This document shows, piece after piece, positions 7,262 to 16,246 of a stretch of DNA of 59,122 bases. The stretch comes from Candidatus Colinaster scatohippi (GTDB taxonomy: Bacteria; Bacillota; Clostridia; Lachnospirales; Lachnospiraceae). Made by a program: the position numbers and the translations under genes. The DNA is taken from the NCBI GenBank assembly GCA_018064805.1, contig JAGHUN010000019.1:1-59122 (forward strand), written 5' to 3'. Positions within the stretch are counted from its first letter, which is position 1; every line of letters begins with the position of its first letter. The notes beneath the pieces are model-generated. The model was not told where the DNA came from. It made no database searches and was given only the letters and a program-made list of their open reading frames with translations.

Positions 7262-9775
7262 TTACTTTATAACAATCATTCGTACTTTTTCAATAGTATT
7301 CTTATCAACCTTAAGATTCTGCAGTCTCAAGTTAAAAAGCAAACGAAGCCCATCTTCATTTTTAGTATATATTAATTTGGAATTTCTAAATCCAATATCT
7401 GAAATAAGCTGTATCACGTCTGCCTTATTCTTCAGATAATCCGGTACAGCTATATATTTTACAAAAGGCTCATATCCCCTGCCAATAATGTATCTCGGTG
7501 CAATAATATCTCCCGTAATCTGTTCATAATATTTAATAAAAAGCTTACTGTCCTTAGGCTTACAATTCTCAACAAATACACCAATTTTTCCTTCCAGATA
7601 GTTCGCTTTAATAATAAGCTTACTGTCGTATCCAATAAGTCCGTTTCTGCACATGTTGGCATGAAGTCCCTTAGCTATTTTTTTAATCTCACCAAAGGTG
7701 AACCTATTATCTGTATTCTTCCATCTAATCAGGCCGGCACTCTTTAATGTAGCAATTTCTCTAGTCCTGCTAAAGTCACCCGGATATTGCATAATCCTAT
7801 CCCACTGATTTCTTATAAAATCCCTGTTTGTTGCATATGCTAGCACGTCTCTTGTGTATCTATTCAAAAATTCTGCAGAAAAATAGTCCCCGGTTACATC
7901 ACTTCCTACAAGACCTATTCTCTCGATTCCGCTACTTACTACATCTCCATTCCTGCTAATTCCCATAATGGTCTCAAAGCGGCGAACCATATTTCTATAA
8001 TCCTGTCCACCGACATATCTGTCATTTTTAAAATCAGGATTAAGAGTCATAAGATGCCATATATTAGTAACCTTTAATGGGTTACCCCTTTCAATTCGCA
8101 TCCCCCTTCCTCTAATCTGATTAGTCTGAACAAAGCTGCTTATGGTACTTCCTATTACTACAGTATTTATACTCGGCGCATCCCAACCTTCTCCCAAAAG
8201 AGAAACTGTTCCTATCAAAATCTTTATCAGGCGCCTCTCAAGTATCATAGTTACTCTTTTTACTATTTCGCTTCTTTCACTTTCACCTATTTCAAAAAGA
8301 ATATAACCCGTTTCACCAAGTACTTTGCCTTCTTTACCCACATGCTGCTGTACCTTTTTAGGCAGTATTGCAAAGCTACCACACAATAATCCAAGGTTGG
8401 TCCCCGCAAATTCCCTTATGTATGCCATATAAGACTTCATATAGCTGTCCAGGTTATTGAGATGTTCCATTCTCCGTATGCTCTCAAAAACCGCTGCGCA
8501 ATTCATCTTATTTATTCTCTCTGTTGACCCAATTTTGCTAACATCTTCCCTACCAATGTGATCGAGCAGAATAACCATCTGTAGATTATCCCCCATACTT
8601 CTCATTTCAAGGAGCACAATTTCTTTTATTGATTCAATTTTTGACACAGATTCTCGTGCAAGTTTTTCTATTTCCTCACGATGATTTCTGATATATATTT
8701 TATTATTTTTAAAAAGATGCTTTTTGCTCAATTCGTTAACAAATTCCTCTAATAATTCCGCATCAAAATGCTCCGCATCTTTTTTTATTACCACTTCCAA
8801 AAATAGTTCAAGTAATTCCCCTTCAAGAAGAGGCACCCTCTCACCATACGCCAACTCAACTATAGATGAATCCCAGTTACTTATAACTGCATCAATTGCA
8901 CCTTTTTCTTTTTCATAATAAACGGCAGATTCAATTCCGTAAAAACGTACATACGAAATCAAAGCGTTAAGAAACCTTGGCTCTTCGATAAATATTTCAG
9001 CTCGATCATGCGGATTACAAAGTGCATCATAGTTACGAATAAGTCGATACAAAGTATTGCCTACCAATAACTCTCGTATACTCTTATTCATAAAATATTC
9101 CTGCTCTCGAAATGAGTTAATCTCATCTGTCGTAGGTACTGACAGATAAACATGATCCTGATATGGACATAATGTATTTTTTTTAACCATCTCAGGGGTC
9201 AACACCTCGCAGTCTATGGCACCACAAAGATTATTATATCTTGCCCACTCCTGATTGTCCGAATCATATGGAGGAGTTGCTGTAAGTGATATTATAAGAG
9301 GATTATCAAGAATCTTTACTGTACTCTCTAAGGCTTTCCACCACTCGTTTTTAAGGTGATGAGATTCATCAAGGCACACCACCCTATATCCACTATTCTT
9401 AAGTCTCAAAACACATTCATTAAAGTTGTCTTTCGAATATAATGTGTATAGTGCCTGGTAGGTAATGCAGGTAATAATGCCCGGTTTTTCAATATCATTT
9501 GATACCCTGATTCGCCAATATTCCTTAGCTTCAGGTGCAACAAACAGTTCCATAAACCTATCTATCCACTGTTCCCTGATACTTATGGATGGTGTCAAAA
9601 CAAGGCACGGACAGTCAAAACGTCTGATTATCTCAAGACCAAGCACAGTTTTTCCTGATCCCGGTGCTGCAACAATATGAATTTTGTTATCTTCACTTTT
9701 TTCCTTCAGTGTATTAAGAACTCTCTGCTGATAATCCCTGAATTCATATTTGAATGCAACATGGTTATAAAGCAT
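7262..9775 (-). CDS. SF2 DEAD/DEAH-box helicase family protein
   Basis: 837 residues. Helicase motifs in order: FRDYQQRVL (Q-like), AAPGSGKTVLG (motif I, about residue 37), DESHH (motif II, about 135), SLTATPP (motif III), GWDAPSINTVVIG (motif V) and QIRGRGMRIERG (motif VI). Between motifs III and IV is a helical insert of roughly 250 residues rich in Glu/Lys. The C-terminal 250 residues after motif VI are not recognised and might bind nucleic acid. This resembles restriction-type or phage-type ATP-dependent helicases, but no nuclease or methylase gene is adjacent, so it stands alone. Start ATG follows GAGGAGGGAA. The 5' region holds two palindromic repeats. Confidence 0.85.
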   Translation of the reverse strand: MLYNHVAFKYEFRDYQQRVLNTLKEKSEDNKIHIVAAPGSGKTVLGLEIIRRFDCPCLVLTPSISIREQWIDRFMELFVAPEAKEYWRIRVSNDIEKPGIITCITYQALYTLYSKDNFNECVLRLKNSGYRVVCLDESHHLKNEWWKALESTVKILDNPLIISLTATPPYDSDNQEWARYNNLCGAIDCEVLTPEMVKKNTLCPYQDHVYLSVPTTDEINSFREQEYFMNKSIRELLVGNTLYRLIRNYDALCNPHDRAEIFIEEPRFLNALISYVRFYGIESAVYYEKEKGAIDAVISNWDSSIVELAYGERVPLLEGELLELFLEVVIKKDAEHFDAELLEEFVNELSKKHLFKNNKIYIRNHREEIEKLARESVSKIESIKEIVLLEMRSMGDNLQMVILLDHIGREDVSKIGSTERINKMNCAAVFESIRRMEHLNNLDSYMKSYMAYIREFAGTNLGLLCGSFAILPKKVQQHVGKEGKVLGETGYILFEIGESERSEIVKRVTMILERRLIKILIGTVSLLGEGWDAPSINTVVIGSTISSFVQTNQIRGRGMRIERGNPLKVTNIWHLMTLNPDFKNDRYVGGQDYRNMVRRFETIMGISRNGDVVSSGIERIGLVGSDVTGDYFSAEFLNRYTRDVLAYATNRDFIRNQWDRIMQYPGDFSRTREIATLKSAGLIRWKNTDNRFTFGEIKKIAKGLHANMCRNGLIGYDSKLIIKANYLEGKIGVFVENCKPKDSKLFIKYYEQITGDIIAPRYIIGRGYEPFVKYIAVPDYLKNKADVIQLISDIGFRNSKLIYTKNEDGLRLLFNLRLQNLKVDKNTIEKVRMIVIK

Positions 9776-9813
9776 CTTTCCCTCCTCACCGCTACTGTTT
9801 TGACCATATTATT

Positions 9814-9910
9814 ACATAGATGTAACACGCTTCGCGAGTTTACATCTATGATTAGCGGTCGCAAAATGTCCATTCATGCAAGCATGATGTCCACTTTGCT
9901 CGTCGCCATA
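9814..9910. repeat. Palindromic repeat, copy A (about 97 bp)
   Basis: First of two adjacent units. It opens with an inverted repeat (CATAGATGTAA at 9815-9825 against TTACATCTATG at 9840-9850) whose apex is AACACGCTTCGCGAGTTT, continues with ATTAGCGGTCG, then a second hairpin (TCATGC, AA, GCATGA at 9874-9887), and closes with CTCGTCGCCATAA. It lies upstream of the helicase start, on a transcript's 5' side if the promoter is further up. Confidence 0.85.
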
Positions 9911-10002
9911 ACATAGGTGAAACACGCTTTGCGAGTTTCACCATGATTAGCAGTCGTCAAATGCATATGAGCAAGCTCATGCATTTTCCTCGTCGCCATA
10001 AC
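9911..10002. repeat. Palindromic repeat, copy B (about 92 bp)
   Basis: Second unit, same architecture: GGTGAAAC (9916-9923) pairs with GTTTCACC (9935-9942) around an apex ACGCTTTGCGA, then ATTAGCAGTCG, a second hairpin (ATGCATATGAGC, AA, GCTCATGCAT) and CTCGTCGCCATAACA. The stems differ in sequence from copy A but both arms changed together, while the apex, linker and end stay the same. Confidence 0.85.
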
Positions 10003-10033
10003 AAAAAACCGGGGGTAAAAGCCTCACCCCCGG
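10003..10033 (-). terminator. Rho-independent terminator after flotillin gene
   Basis: CCGGGGGT (10009-10016) pairs with ACCCCCGG (10026-10033), 9-base loop, followed on the minus strand by a run of six T (10003-10008). Confidence 0.93.
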
Positions 10034-10059
10034 CTAAGTATATCATATAACAAACCTAA

Positions 10060-11592
10060 TTAATCCTCTGCTTTAACAGGCACTTCTTTCTCAACAACCT
10101 TAACAGTTGTCTTCTCCTGTGCAGGTATATTAATCTCAACACCATCAACAGAGATATTTCTGTCTGTCTTAGCGGCAAGAGTATTAGCCTTCATTACTTC
10201 TGTAAGATCAAAGCCGGTTGTCTCTCTAACAGATTCGATAACCTTTGCAAGAACTGCAGGTGTATATCCACCTACAGAAGACACTCCACTCTCACCATTT
10301 CCACCGTCAATGATAGTAACCTTATCAATTGATGAAATAGGCTCTGCAATAGCCTTTGCAATTTCCGGAAGCTGCTTGATAATCATCTCTGTTACAGCTG
10401 CATTATTGTACTTAGCATAAGCCTCTGCCTTTTTCTCCATAGCTTCTGCTTCTGCAAGACCCTTAGCCTGAATCGCTTCAGCCTCTGCCTTACCTACAGC
10501 TGCAATACCTTCTGCTTCCTTCTGCTTCTGATACATAAGAGCATCAGCCATTGCTCTTTGTGCTTCAGCTGCTTTCTCCTGTTCATATTTCTTAGCTTCA
10601 GCTTCTTTCTGACGCTCAATAAGAGCTGCATCAGCTTCCTGCTGTCTACGATACTTTTCAGCATCTGCCTTCTTCTTAATCTCAGCATTAAGTGTCTGTT
10701 CTGCAACATCTGCCTCACGCTGACGGAGTTCTACAGTTCTCTCCTGCTGAGCGATATCAGCATTAACCTTTGTAGCCTCAATTGTCTTACGCTGTTCTTC
10801 CTGCTGAATCTCATAAGCGGCATCAGCTATAGCCTTCTGTGTATCAGATTCTTTCTTAAGCTCAGCCTGCTTAATTGCAAGCTCATTCTGCTTCTTCGCA
10901 ATCTCTGTATCAGACTCAACCTTAGCATCATTAGCTTCCTTCTCAGCTCTTGCCTTAGCAATAGCTACGTCTCTCTCTGACTCTGCACGAGAAATTGCTG
11001 CAGCCTTAGAAATCTTCACAACATTATCAACACCGAGATTCTCTATTACATGATCATTATCAACGAAATTCTGAACATTGAATGATGTAATAATAAGACC
11101 CATTGCAGCAAGGTCAGGAGATGCATTCTCTTTAACCAAATCAGCAAACTTCTGGCGATCAGAAACCATTTCCTCAAGATGCATTCTACCAACGATCTCA
11201 CGCATGTTACCTTCAAGAACTTCTCTTGCAACTGCACCAATGTATTCCGGCTTTCTGTTAAGGAAGTTTCTTGATGCCTTTTCAAGCATATCCTGCTCAT
11301 GGCCAATCTGAACATTAACCGCTGCATCAATGTTGATATTAATATAGTCAGCTGTAGGTACAGCGCTACTTGTCTTAACATCAATTGGAATAAGCTGAAG
11401 CGACAGCACATCCTTCTTCTCTAAAAACGGAATCTTCACACCTGCTCTACCAATGAGATATTTAGGTTTCTTACGAAGACCTGTAATAATAAATGCCTCA
11501 TCAGTTGAAGCTTTAACATATCCGGTAGCAAGAATCATAATAATTGCAATTATAATTACTAACGGAAAAAATACTGCTAAAAATCCTTCCAC
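10060..11592 (-). CDS. floT: Flotillin-like SPFH domain protein
   Basis: 510 residues. One N-terminal membrane segment (about 4-24), then the SPFH/band-7 domain (about 25-200), then a long Ala/Glu/Lys coiled coil (about 200-410) with the flotillin-type AEAEA repeats, and a C-terminal oligomerisation region. Flotillins scaffold ordered membrane microdomains and affect membrane-bound signalling and secretion. The chosen start is GTG at 11592, 8 bases after AGGAGG. In B. subtilis the homologue is floT (yuaG), usually with an NfeD partner; no NfeD gene is adjacent here. Its own terminator follows; the 63-bp repeat array is just upstream. Confidence 0.92.
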   Translation of the reverse strand: MEGFLAVFFPLVIIIAIIMILATGYVKASTDEAFIITGLRKKPKYLIGRAGVKIPFLEKKDVLSLQLIPIDVKTSSAVPTADYININIDAAVNVQIGHEQDMLEKASRNFLNRKPEYIGAVAREVLEGNMREIVGRMHLEEMVSDRQKFADLVKENASPDLAAMGLIITSFNVQNFVDNDHVIENLGVDNVVKISKAAAISRAESERDVAIAKARAEKEANDAKVESDTEIAKKQNELAIKQAELKKESDTQKAIADAAYEIQQEEQRKTIEATKVNADIAQQERTVELRQREADVAEQTLNAEIKKKADAEKYRRQQEADAALIERQKEAEAKKYEQEKAAEAQRAMADALMYQKQKEAEGIAAVGKAEAEAIQAKGLAEAEAMEKKAEAYAKYNNAAVTEMIIKQLPEIAKAIAEPISSIDKVTIIDGGNGESGVSSVGGYTPAVLAKVIESVRETTGFDLTEVMKANTLAAKTDRNISVDGVEINIPAQEKTTVKVVEKEVPVKAED

Positions 11593-11774
11593 CTTTTTGT
11601 CCTCCTACTTGTTATTGTTTTACCTATACACAATAACAAATTAGTCACTATTTTTCTACACAAAAAGTAAAATTTATTTATTAATTATTGTCACATTGTC
11701 ACCAAATTTTTGCTTTATCATTTCCTTGCTTTTCCTTGCCTATTATTCTGCCATTATGGCCAAATCTTACCGGC

Positions 11775-12150
11775 TCTCGCATACGCACAATTATTTTCTT
11801 ACTTCTCCTTGCTATTTATTCTGTTCTCGCGGCAAAAATGCACTTATACACAATATTTTTCTTACTTTTCCTTGCTATTTATTGTGTTCTTGCGGCAAAA
11901 AAGCGCTTATACACAATATTTTTCTTACTTCTACTTGCTATTTATTGTATTCTCGCAGCAAAAATGCGCTTATACACAATAATTTTCTTACTTTTCCTTG
12001 TTATTTATTGTGTTCTCGCGGCAAAAAAGCACTTATACACAATAATTTTCTTACTTTTCCTTGCTATTTATTGTATTCTCGCAACAAAAATGCGCTTATA
12101 CACAATATTTTTCTTACTTCTACTTGCTATTTATTGTATTTCAACTATTT
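11775..12150. repeat. 63-bp tandem repeat array (about 6 copies)
   Basis: The motif CTTATACACAATA recurs at 11843, 11906, 11969, 12032 and 12095, exactly 63 bases apart; a more decayed copy begins near 11775 and traces of another reach about 11725. Unit contents: TTTTCTTACTTTTCCTTGCT, then ATTTATTGTGTTCTCGCGGC, then AAAAATGCGCTTATACACAA. Because 63 is a multiple of three and the unit has no stop on the plus strand, all three plus frames stay open through it and would encode hydrophobic 21-residue repeats. No RBS precedes any of these frames, and starts would be TTG, so I treat the array as non-coding. It separates the flotillin gene from the symporter gene. Confidence 0.93.
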
Positions 12151-12381
12151 CGTCTCCATCAACAAACAGCATCAATCCCCAAACTTTCCTAGCAACAAGC
12201 TCCAGCAAGCCCCAAACTCTCCTAGCGACAAGTGCCAGCAAGCCCAACTCTCCCGACGCCAAGCATCAGGCAGGCACCTAAACAATTTAATTCAATAAAT
12301 CACGGGTACAACAAACATATATATCACCCCCACCTGATGCATCTCCAAAAATGCTAAAGCGCTCAATTTATCATTTGCAAA
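12151..12381. other. Intergenic stretch without recognisable gene
   Basis: AT-rich sequence between the repeat array and the symporter terminator. It has a few short CAAGC/CCAGCAAGCCC repeats (12180-12250) but no RBS-led reading frame, RNA gene or clear promoter that I can see. Confidence 0.6.
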
Positions 12382-12416
12382 TAAAATGCAGCCCCCGGTT
12401 TCCCAGAGACTGCATT
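12382..12416 (-). terminator. Terminator after symporter gene
   Basis: On the minus strand AATGCAGTCTCTGG (12416-12403) pairs over 14 bp, including three G-U pairs, with CCGGGGGCTGCATT (12398-12385), capped by a GAAA tetraloop and followed by TTATTT. It lies 135 bases beyond the stop codon. Confidence 0.85.
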
Positions 12417-12550
12417 CCCCTCATAATATATATCGAGCTTATATATTCTAGTTAATTAAACACTTTCGCCAAATAAGCAAACGATTTCATCATTTAGTCA
12501 ATCACTTACTTAATCAATCATTTGCTTAAACAATCGAGTGCCGTGCTGAA

Positions 12551-14131
12551 TTAATCGAGTGCTTCCTTCTTGGCAACTTCTACCTTTTCCTCGAAGCATT
12601 CAAACATTCCATCAACTTCCTTTGCATCCATCTTAGCTGTAAAGAGGCTGACAATTGGAACAATTATAAGTCCACCAACCATGGCTACAACACCGGAATT
12701 GATAGATGACTTAAAGATATATGCAATAACAGCTCCACATCCTGACATGTCAATCTTAGCAAGCGAAATAATAAGCTGAAGTACTGCAAGTGAGCATCCC
12801 CAAATGAAGCATACTACAACAGAAATCTTTGTAATTCCCTTCCAGTAGAGACCATACAAGAACGGTGCAAGGAAAGCTCCGGCAAGTGCTCCCCAAGATA
12901 CACCCATCATCTGTGCAATAAATGTAACACTTGGATTAGCATCCTTAAAGATTGCAATTACAGCAGATACAAGAATGAAGAATACAATAAAGATTCTCAT
13001 TGTTGTAACCTGCTTCTCTTCTGTCATATCCTTCTTAGCCGGCTTGATTACATCAAGAGTAAATGTTGAGCTTGATGTAAGTACAAGTGACGAAAGTGTT
13101 GACATTGAAGCTGATAATACAAGAACAATTACAACTGCAATAATTACAGGTGCAAGAGTTGAAAGCATTGTAGGAACAATTGTATCAAAGAGTGGCTTGC
13201 CTGTTGCTTCATTATACTTGATGCTGTCAGCATAAAGACGGCCAAAACCACCAAGGAAGTAACATCCACCTGCTACAATAATAGCGAATACTGTAGAGAT
13301 TACTGTTCCCTTATGTATATCTTTCTCACTCTTGATAGCATAGAATTTACCAACCATCTGTGGAAGTCCCCATGTACCAAGTGAAGTAAGAATAACTACA
13401 AATAAGAGAGCAAGTGGATCAGGTCCAAAGAATGAAGAAAATGCTCCGCCGCCTTCCCAGCCATCACATGGAACAGCTGCAAGAGCCTGCATAGCAGCCA
13501 CAAGACCACCGTTACTCTTAAGAACTGCAACGATAACTGCAGAAATACCAATTAACATTATGATACCCTGGATAAAATCGTTGATGGCTGTTGCCATATA
13601 ACCACCGAAAATAACATATACTCCGGTAAGAACTGCCATTATGGCAATTACAACCCAATAAGGCATATTGAAAACAAGACCGAATAAGCTTGAAAGTCCA
13701 TTATAAAGCGATGCTGTATATGGAATAAGGAAAATGAAAACAATTACCGATGCAGCAACTTTTAGTGCTGTAGAGTTAAATCTCTTTCCGAAGAAATCAG
13801 GCATTGTCTTCGCATCAAGCGACTGTGTCATAATTCTTGTACGTCTACCAAGTATGTTCCATGCAAGAAGCGAACCGATAAATGCATTACCAAGTCCTGC
13901 CCATGTTGCACTCGTACCATAGAGCCATCCAAACTGTCCGGCATATCCTACAAAAATAACTGCCGAAAAGTAAGATGTACCAAATGCAAATGCTGTAAGC
14001 CATGGTCCAACTGAACGTCCACCAAGAACAAATCCGTTAACATCTGTTGCATTCTTTCTTGTATAAAATCCTACGCCAATCATAAGAGCGAAGAAAATCA
14101 CAAGAAGAATCGAGCAAAGTACTACTGTCAT
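12551..14131 (-). CDS. Sodium:solute symporter (SSS family)
   Basis: About 526 residues and 13 predicted membrane segments, the SSS/LeuT-type fold. Family marks: FYTRKNATDVNGFVLGGRSV near the N-terminus, the FAFGTSYFSAVIFVGYAG segment that contributes to the sodium/substrate site, and ATAINDFIQGIIM, the SSS signature. PutP/PanF-like transporters take up amino acids, vitamins or sugars with sodium; the substrate here cannot be read. The start was moved to ATG 14131 because AGGAGG sits 8 bases before it; a longer frame adds 15 unlikely residues. The stretch 14132-14200 upstream must hold its promoter and contains a TGACAGT inverted repeat. Confidence 0.92.
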   Translation of the reverse strand: MTVVLCSILLVIFFALMIGVGFYTRKNATDVNGFVLGGRSVGPWLTAFAFGTSYFSAVIFVGYAGQFGWLYGTSATWAGLGNAFIGSLLAWNILGRRTRIMTQSLDAKTMPDFFGKRFNSTALKVAASVIVFIFLIPYTASLYNGLSSLFGLVFNMPYWVVIAIMAVLTGVYVIFGGYMATAINDFIQGIIMLIGISAVIVAVLKSNGGLVAAMQALAAVPCDGWEGGGAFSSFFGPDPLALLFVVILTSLGTWGLPQMVGKFYAIKSEKDIHKGTVISTVFAIIVAGGCYFLGGFGRLYADSIKYNEATGKPLFDTIVPTMLSTLAPVIIAVVIVLVLSASMSTLSSLVLTSSSTFTLDVIKPAKKDMTEEKQVTTMRIFIVFFILVSAVIAIFKDANPSVTFIAQMMGVSWGALAGAFLAPFLYGLYWKGITKISVVVCFIWGCSLAVLQLIISLAKIDMSGCGAVIAYIFKSSINSGVVAMVGGLIIVPIVSLFTAKMDAKEVDGMFECFEEKVEVAKKEALD

Positions 14132-14157
14132 TTTGTGTCCTCCTACATAAATGCGAC

Positions 14158-14188
14158 TGACAGTTACATATGACATAATGCACTGTCA
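14158..14188. promoter_or_regulatory. Inverted repeat upstream of symporter gene
   Basis: TGACAGT (14158-14164) and ACTGTCA (14182-14188) form a perfect 7-bp dyad with a 17-base centre, between the terminator of the upstream operon and the symporter RBS. It could be an operator or a leader hairpin; no regulator is identified. Confidence 0.4.
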
Positions 14189-14193
14189 CAATC

Positions 14194-14250
14194 AAAAAAA
14201 TACACCAAAGCGGATGCTTTTATGATTTTAAGCATCAACGCTTTGATGTA
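14194..14250 (-). terminator. Terminator of the FHA/ABC/histidine kinase operon
   Basis: On the minus strand TACATCAAAGCG and its partner CGCTTTGGTGTA (one G-U pair), then inner arms GATGCTT/AAGCATC, form a long stem (14201-14250) followed by seven T. Confidence 0.93.
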
Positions 14251-14293
14251 TTAAAGTCTACCATTTTGTCAAATATTCGTCAATGATTTATAT

Positions 14294-14353
14294 CCCAATC
14301 ATAGCACTACTAATCAAAGCACTACTCTCCCCAATCATAGCACTACTAATCAA
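14294..14353. repeat. 36-bp spaced direct repeat beyond gene end
   Basis: A 24-base sequence occurs perfectly at 14294-14317 and 14330-14353 (core CAATCATAGCACTACTAATC). A degenerate form overlaps the last codons of the lipoprotein gene (14380s), so the 3' end of that gene appears to have been copied into its own trailer. Confidence 0.75.
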
Positions 14354-14378
14354 CATACTCTTCCGCCCGATTATACAA

Positions 14379-16235
14379 CTAATCATAGTACTCTTCACTA
14401 TAAGTACATGAATCCATTCGCCAGCTTCCGGCTCCATCATAATAGAATGTCGTATATACCTGACCAGCCATTATGCCCATCGGATTTTGTTCACTGTAAA
14501 ATGTAGGAATAATCCTGACATTAACTTCATTTCCATTTCCCTCAATTTTTACATTATAGGCTCCGCGAAGGTCAAGTTCCGAATCATCTCCTTGCTTATC
14601 AATCTCTGATACTTTTTCTTCATCAAAATAAATGTCAATTGTATTTCCATTATCAACAGCAACGAAATGCTTGGCTATCTCCCTAACATACATATATGAC
14701 GACAGATTATATCCAGTCCATGTACCGTCCTTATCATTTTTATCAACTATATAGAATGTATCCTGTGTAAAACCTGTTCCATGAAGCACATATTCCCACA
14801 CACCCAGCTCGTCTTCACCATCACCATCAAAATCTATCATAATAAGCTTAGGCAATGTACCATACATAAAGTCAATGGGAGAAATAAGCGTTTTAACAGC
14901 CTGTCCATCAGGCGTAACAATAATCGTCGTATACTGTGAAGAAATATATAATTGGAATGTTTCATCCTTTTCATTTGTTCTTTCATCAACAAAACAAATT
15001 CGATCTTCAGCTTCAAATTTATCCGGGTCGGGCTCCATTTCAAGTGCACCTATGCCTTCTTCAGTAAGCGGACTTGTACCTACCGGAACCAGCTGCGCTT
15101 TTAACGTATCACTGAGGGTAGGCGAGAATCCAATCTCATCTGCATAGAACATATAATCAGTATCTGCTTCCGGATTAAGATAGTAGCAACCGGCTTTTGC
15201 ATTATCAACAGTATCGCATAATGTCTTCCATCCACATGGATAACTGTCACTCATAATATCCTTATCAACTCCAAGATTACCTTCAATATATTCACCAATC
15301 TTGGCATCAACCTCTTCCTTGGTCAGCCATACATGTCCATTCTGTTCCATCAAATCAAGGTACATCTGCTCCTTTTCCCCCGGTGCATTACCTTCAAGCA
15401 CATCGTATGAAAGTATCTCTTCATCGCCCACCATATATTCATTAACTTTTATATTCGGTATTGCACCCGTTTCAAAGACCGTCCTGTATTCATCGATACC
15501 AACTTCGGCACCTATCCAGTCGCCATAAAGTTCATTGGCTGTATATATTTCCTTATACTCTCCATATTCTGCGATAAAACCTGCGGTAATACATTGTTCA
15601 CCTGCACCGGCAGAACCACTTGTATATATATAACCTTTTGATGTAAGCATAGCCGATGAGCGCGCCCACTCACTAACCGAATGTGTTATATGAAGTGCAC
15701 CATCCTTCTCACTTATGAATAAAATTGTATAACTGTCATCACCCTCACCATATATAGACATATTGGTATATTTCAGTGCCAGTGTGCGATTCCCCTTATA
15801 TTCAAGAATAGTAAATAGCACCTCTACTTCCTTATAGTCTGACGAAGAACTGAAGTTTTTCATCTGCTCATGAAGGGCATCAAAATTATATGACTTTCCA
15901 ACACACTCCTTCTCATAATCGAAATATGTCAGTTCAATATCATCCACTACTACAGAAACAGTGCCAATATTATTGGGATCCATACCAAGAAACTGTTCAT
16001 AAAGACTGAATTCATAATCCGGCCCATAATTAACCTTTATTCCCTTTTTGTTGTCACTTAACTCTGCTTTTGCATCGATATCCACCGGTGTAACATCCTC
16101 AGCTTCCACCTTCTTATCATTATTATCAACATAGTCTCTATCTTCTTTTCTCGAGTCACCGCAACCTACAAGATTGGCTGCAATAATTCCTACCATAACC
16201 AGACATACAATCAATTTTTTAATTATTCTTTTCAC
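14379..16235 (-). CDS. Lipoprotein of unknown function
   Basis: About 618 residues. The N-terminus is a lipoprotein signal: basic VKRIIKKL, hydrophobic stretch, lipobox LVGC. The start chosen is GTG at 16235 because AGAGGT sits 6 bases before it; an upstream TTG adds six residues. The mature part is acidic and Tyr-rich, with an aspartate-rich calcium-loop-like segment (IDFDGDGEDELGVWEY, about residue 465), as in FG-GAP/VCBS-type repeats. No enzyme motif seen. It overlaps the hybrid histidine kinase gene slightly or abuts it, and is the last gene before the strong terminator, so it may be a cell-surface sensor or output of that system (inference). Confidence 0.75.
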   Translation of the reverse strand: MKRIIKKLIVCLVMVGIIAANLVGCGDSRKEDRDYVDNNDKKVEAEDVTPVDIDAKAELSDNKKGIKVNYGPDYEFSLYEQFLGMDPNNIGTVSVVVDDIELTYFDYEKECVGKSYNFDALHEQMKNFSSSSDYKEVEVLFTILEYKGNRTLALKYTNMSIYGEGDDSYTILFISEKDGALHITHSVSEWARSSAMLTSKGYIYTSGSAGAGEQCITAGFIAEYGEYKEIYTANELYGDWIGAEVGIDEYRTVFETGAIPNIKVNEYMVGDEEILSYDVLEGNAPGEKEQMYLDLMEQNGHVWLTKEEVDAKIGEYIEGNLGVDKDIMSDSYPCGWKTLCDTVDNAKAGCYYLNPEADTDYMFYADEIGFSPTLSDTLKAQLVPVGTSPLTEEGIGALEMEPDPDKFEAEDRICFVDERTNEKDETFQLYISSQYTTIIVTPDGQAVKTLISPIDFMYGTLPKLIMIDFDGDGEDELGVWEYVLHGTGFTQDTFYIVDKNDKDGTWTGYNLSSYMYVREIAKHFVAVDNGNTIDIYFDEEKVSEIDKQGDDSELDLRGAYNVKIEGNGNEVNVRIIPTFYSEQNPMGIMAGQVYTTFYYDGAGSWRMDSCTYSEEYYD

Positions 16236-16246
16236 ACCAATACCTC

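Noticed and set aside
11688-12298. Long overlapping plus frames of 190-200 codons
   Set aside because: They are created by the stop-free 63-bp repeat, start at TTG, have no RBS, and three frames are open at once.
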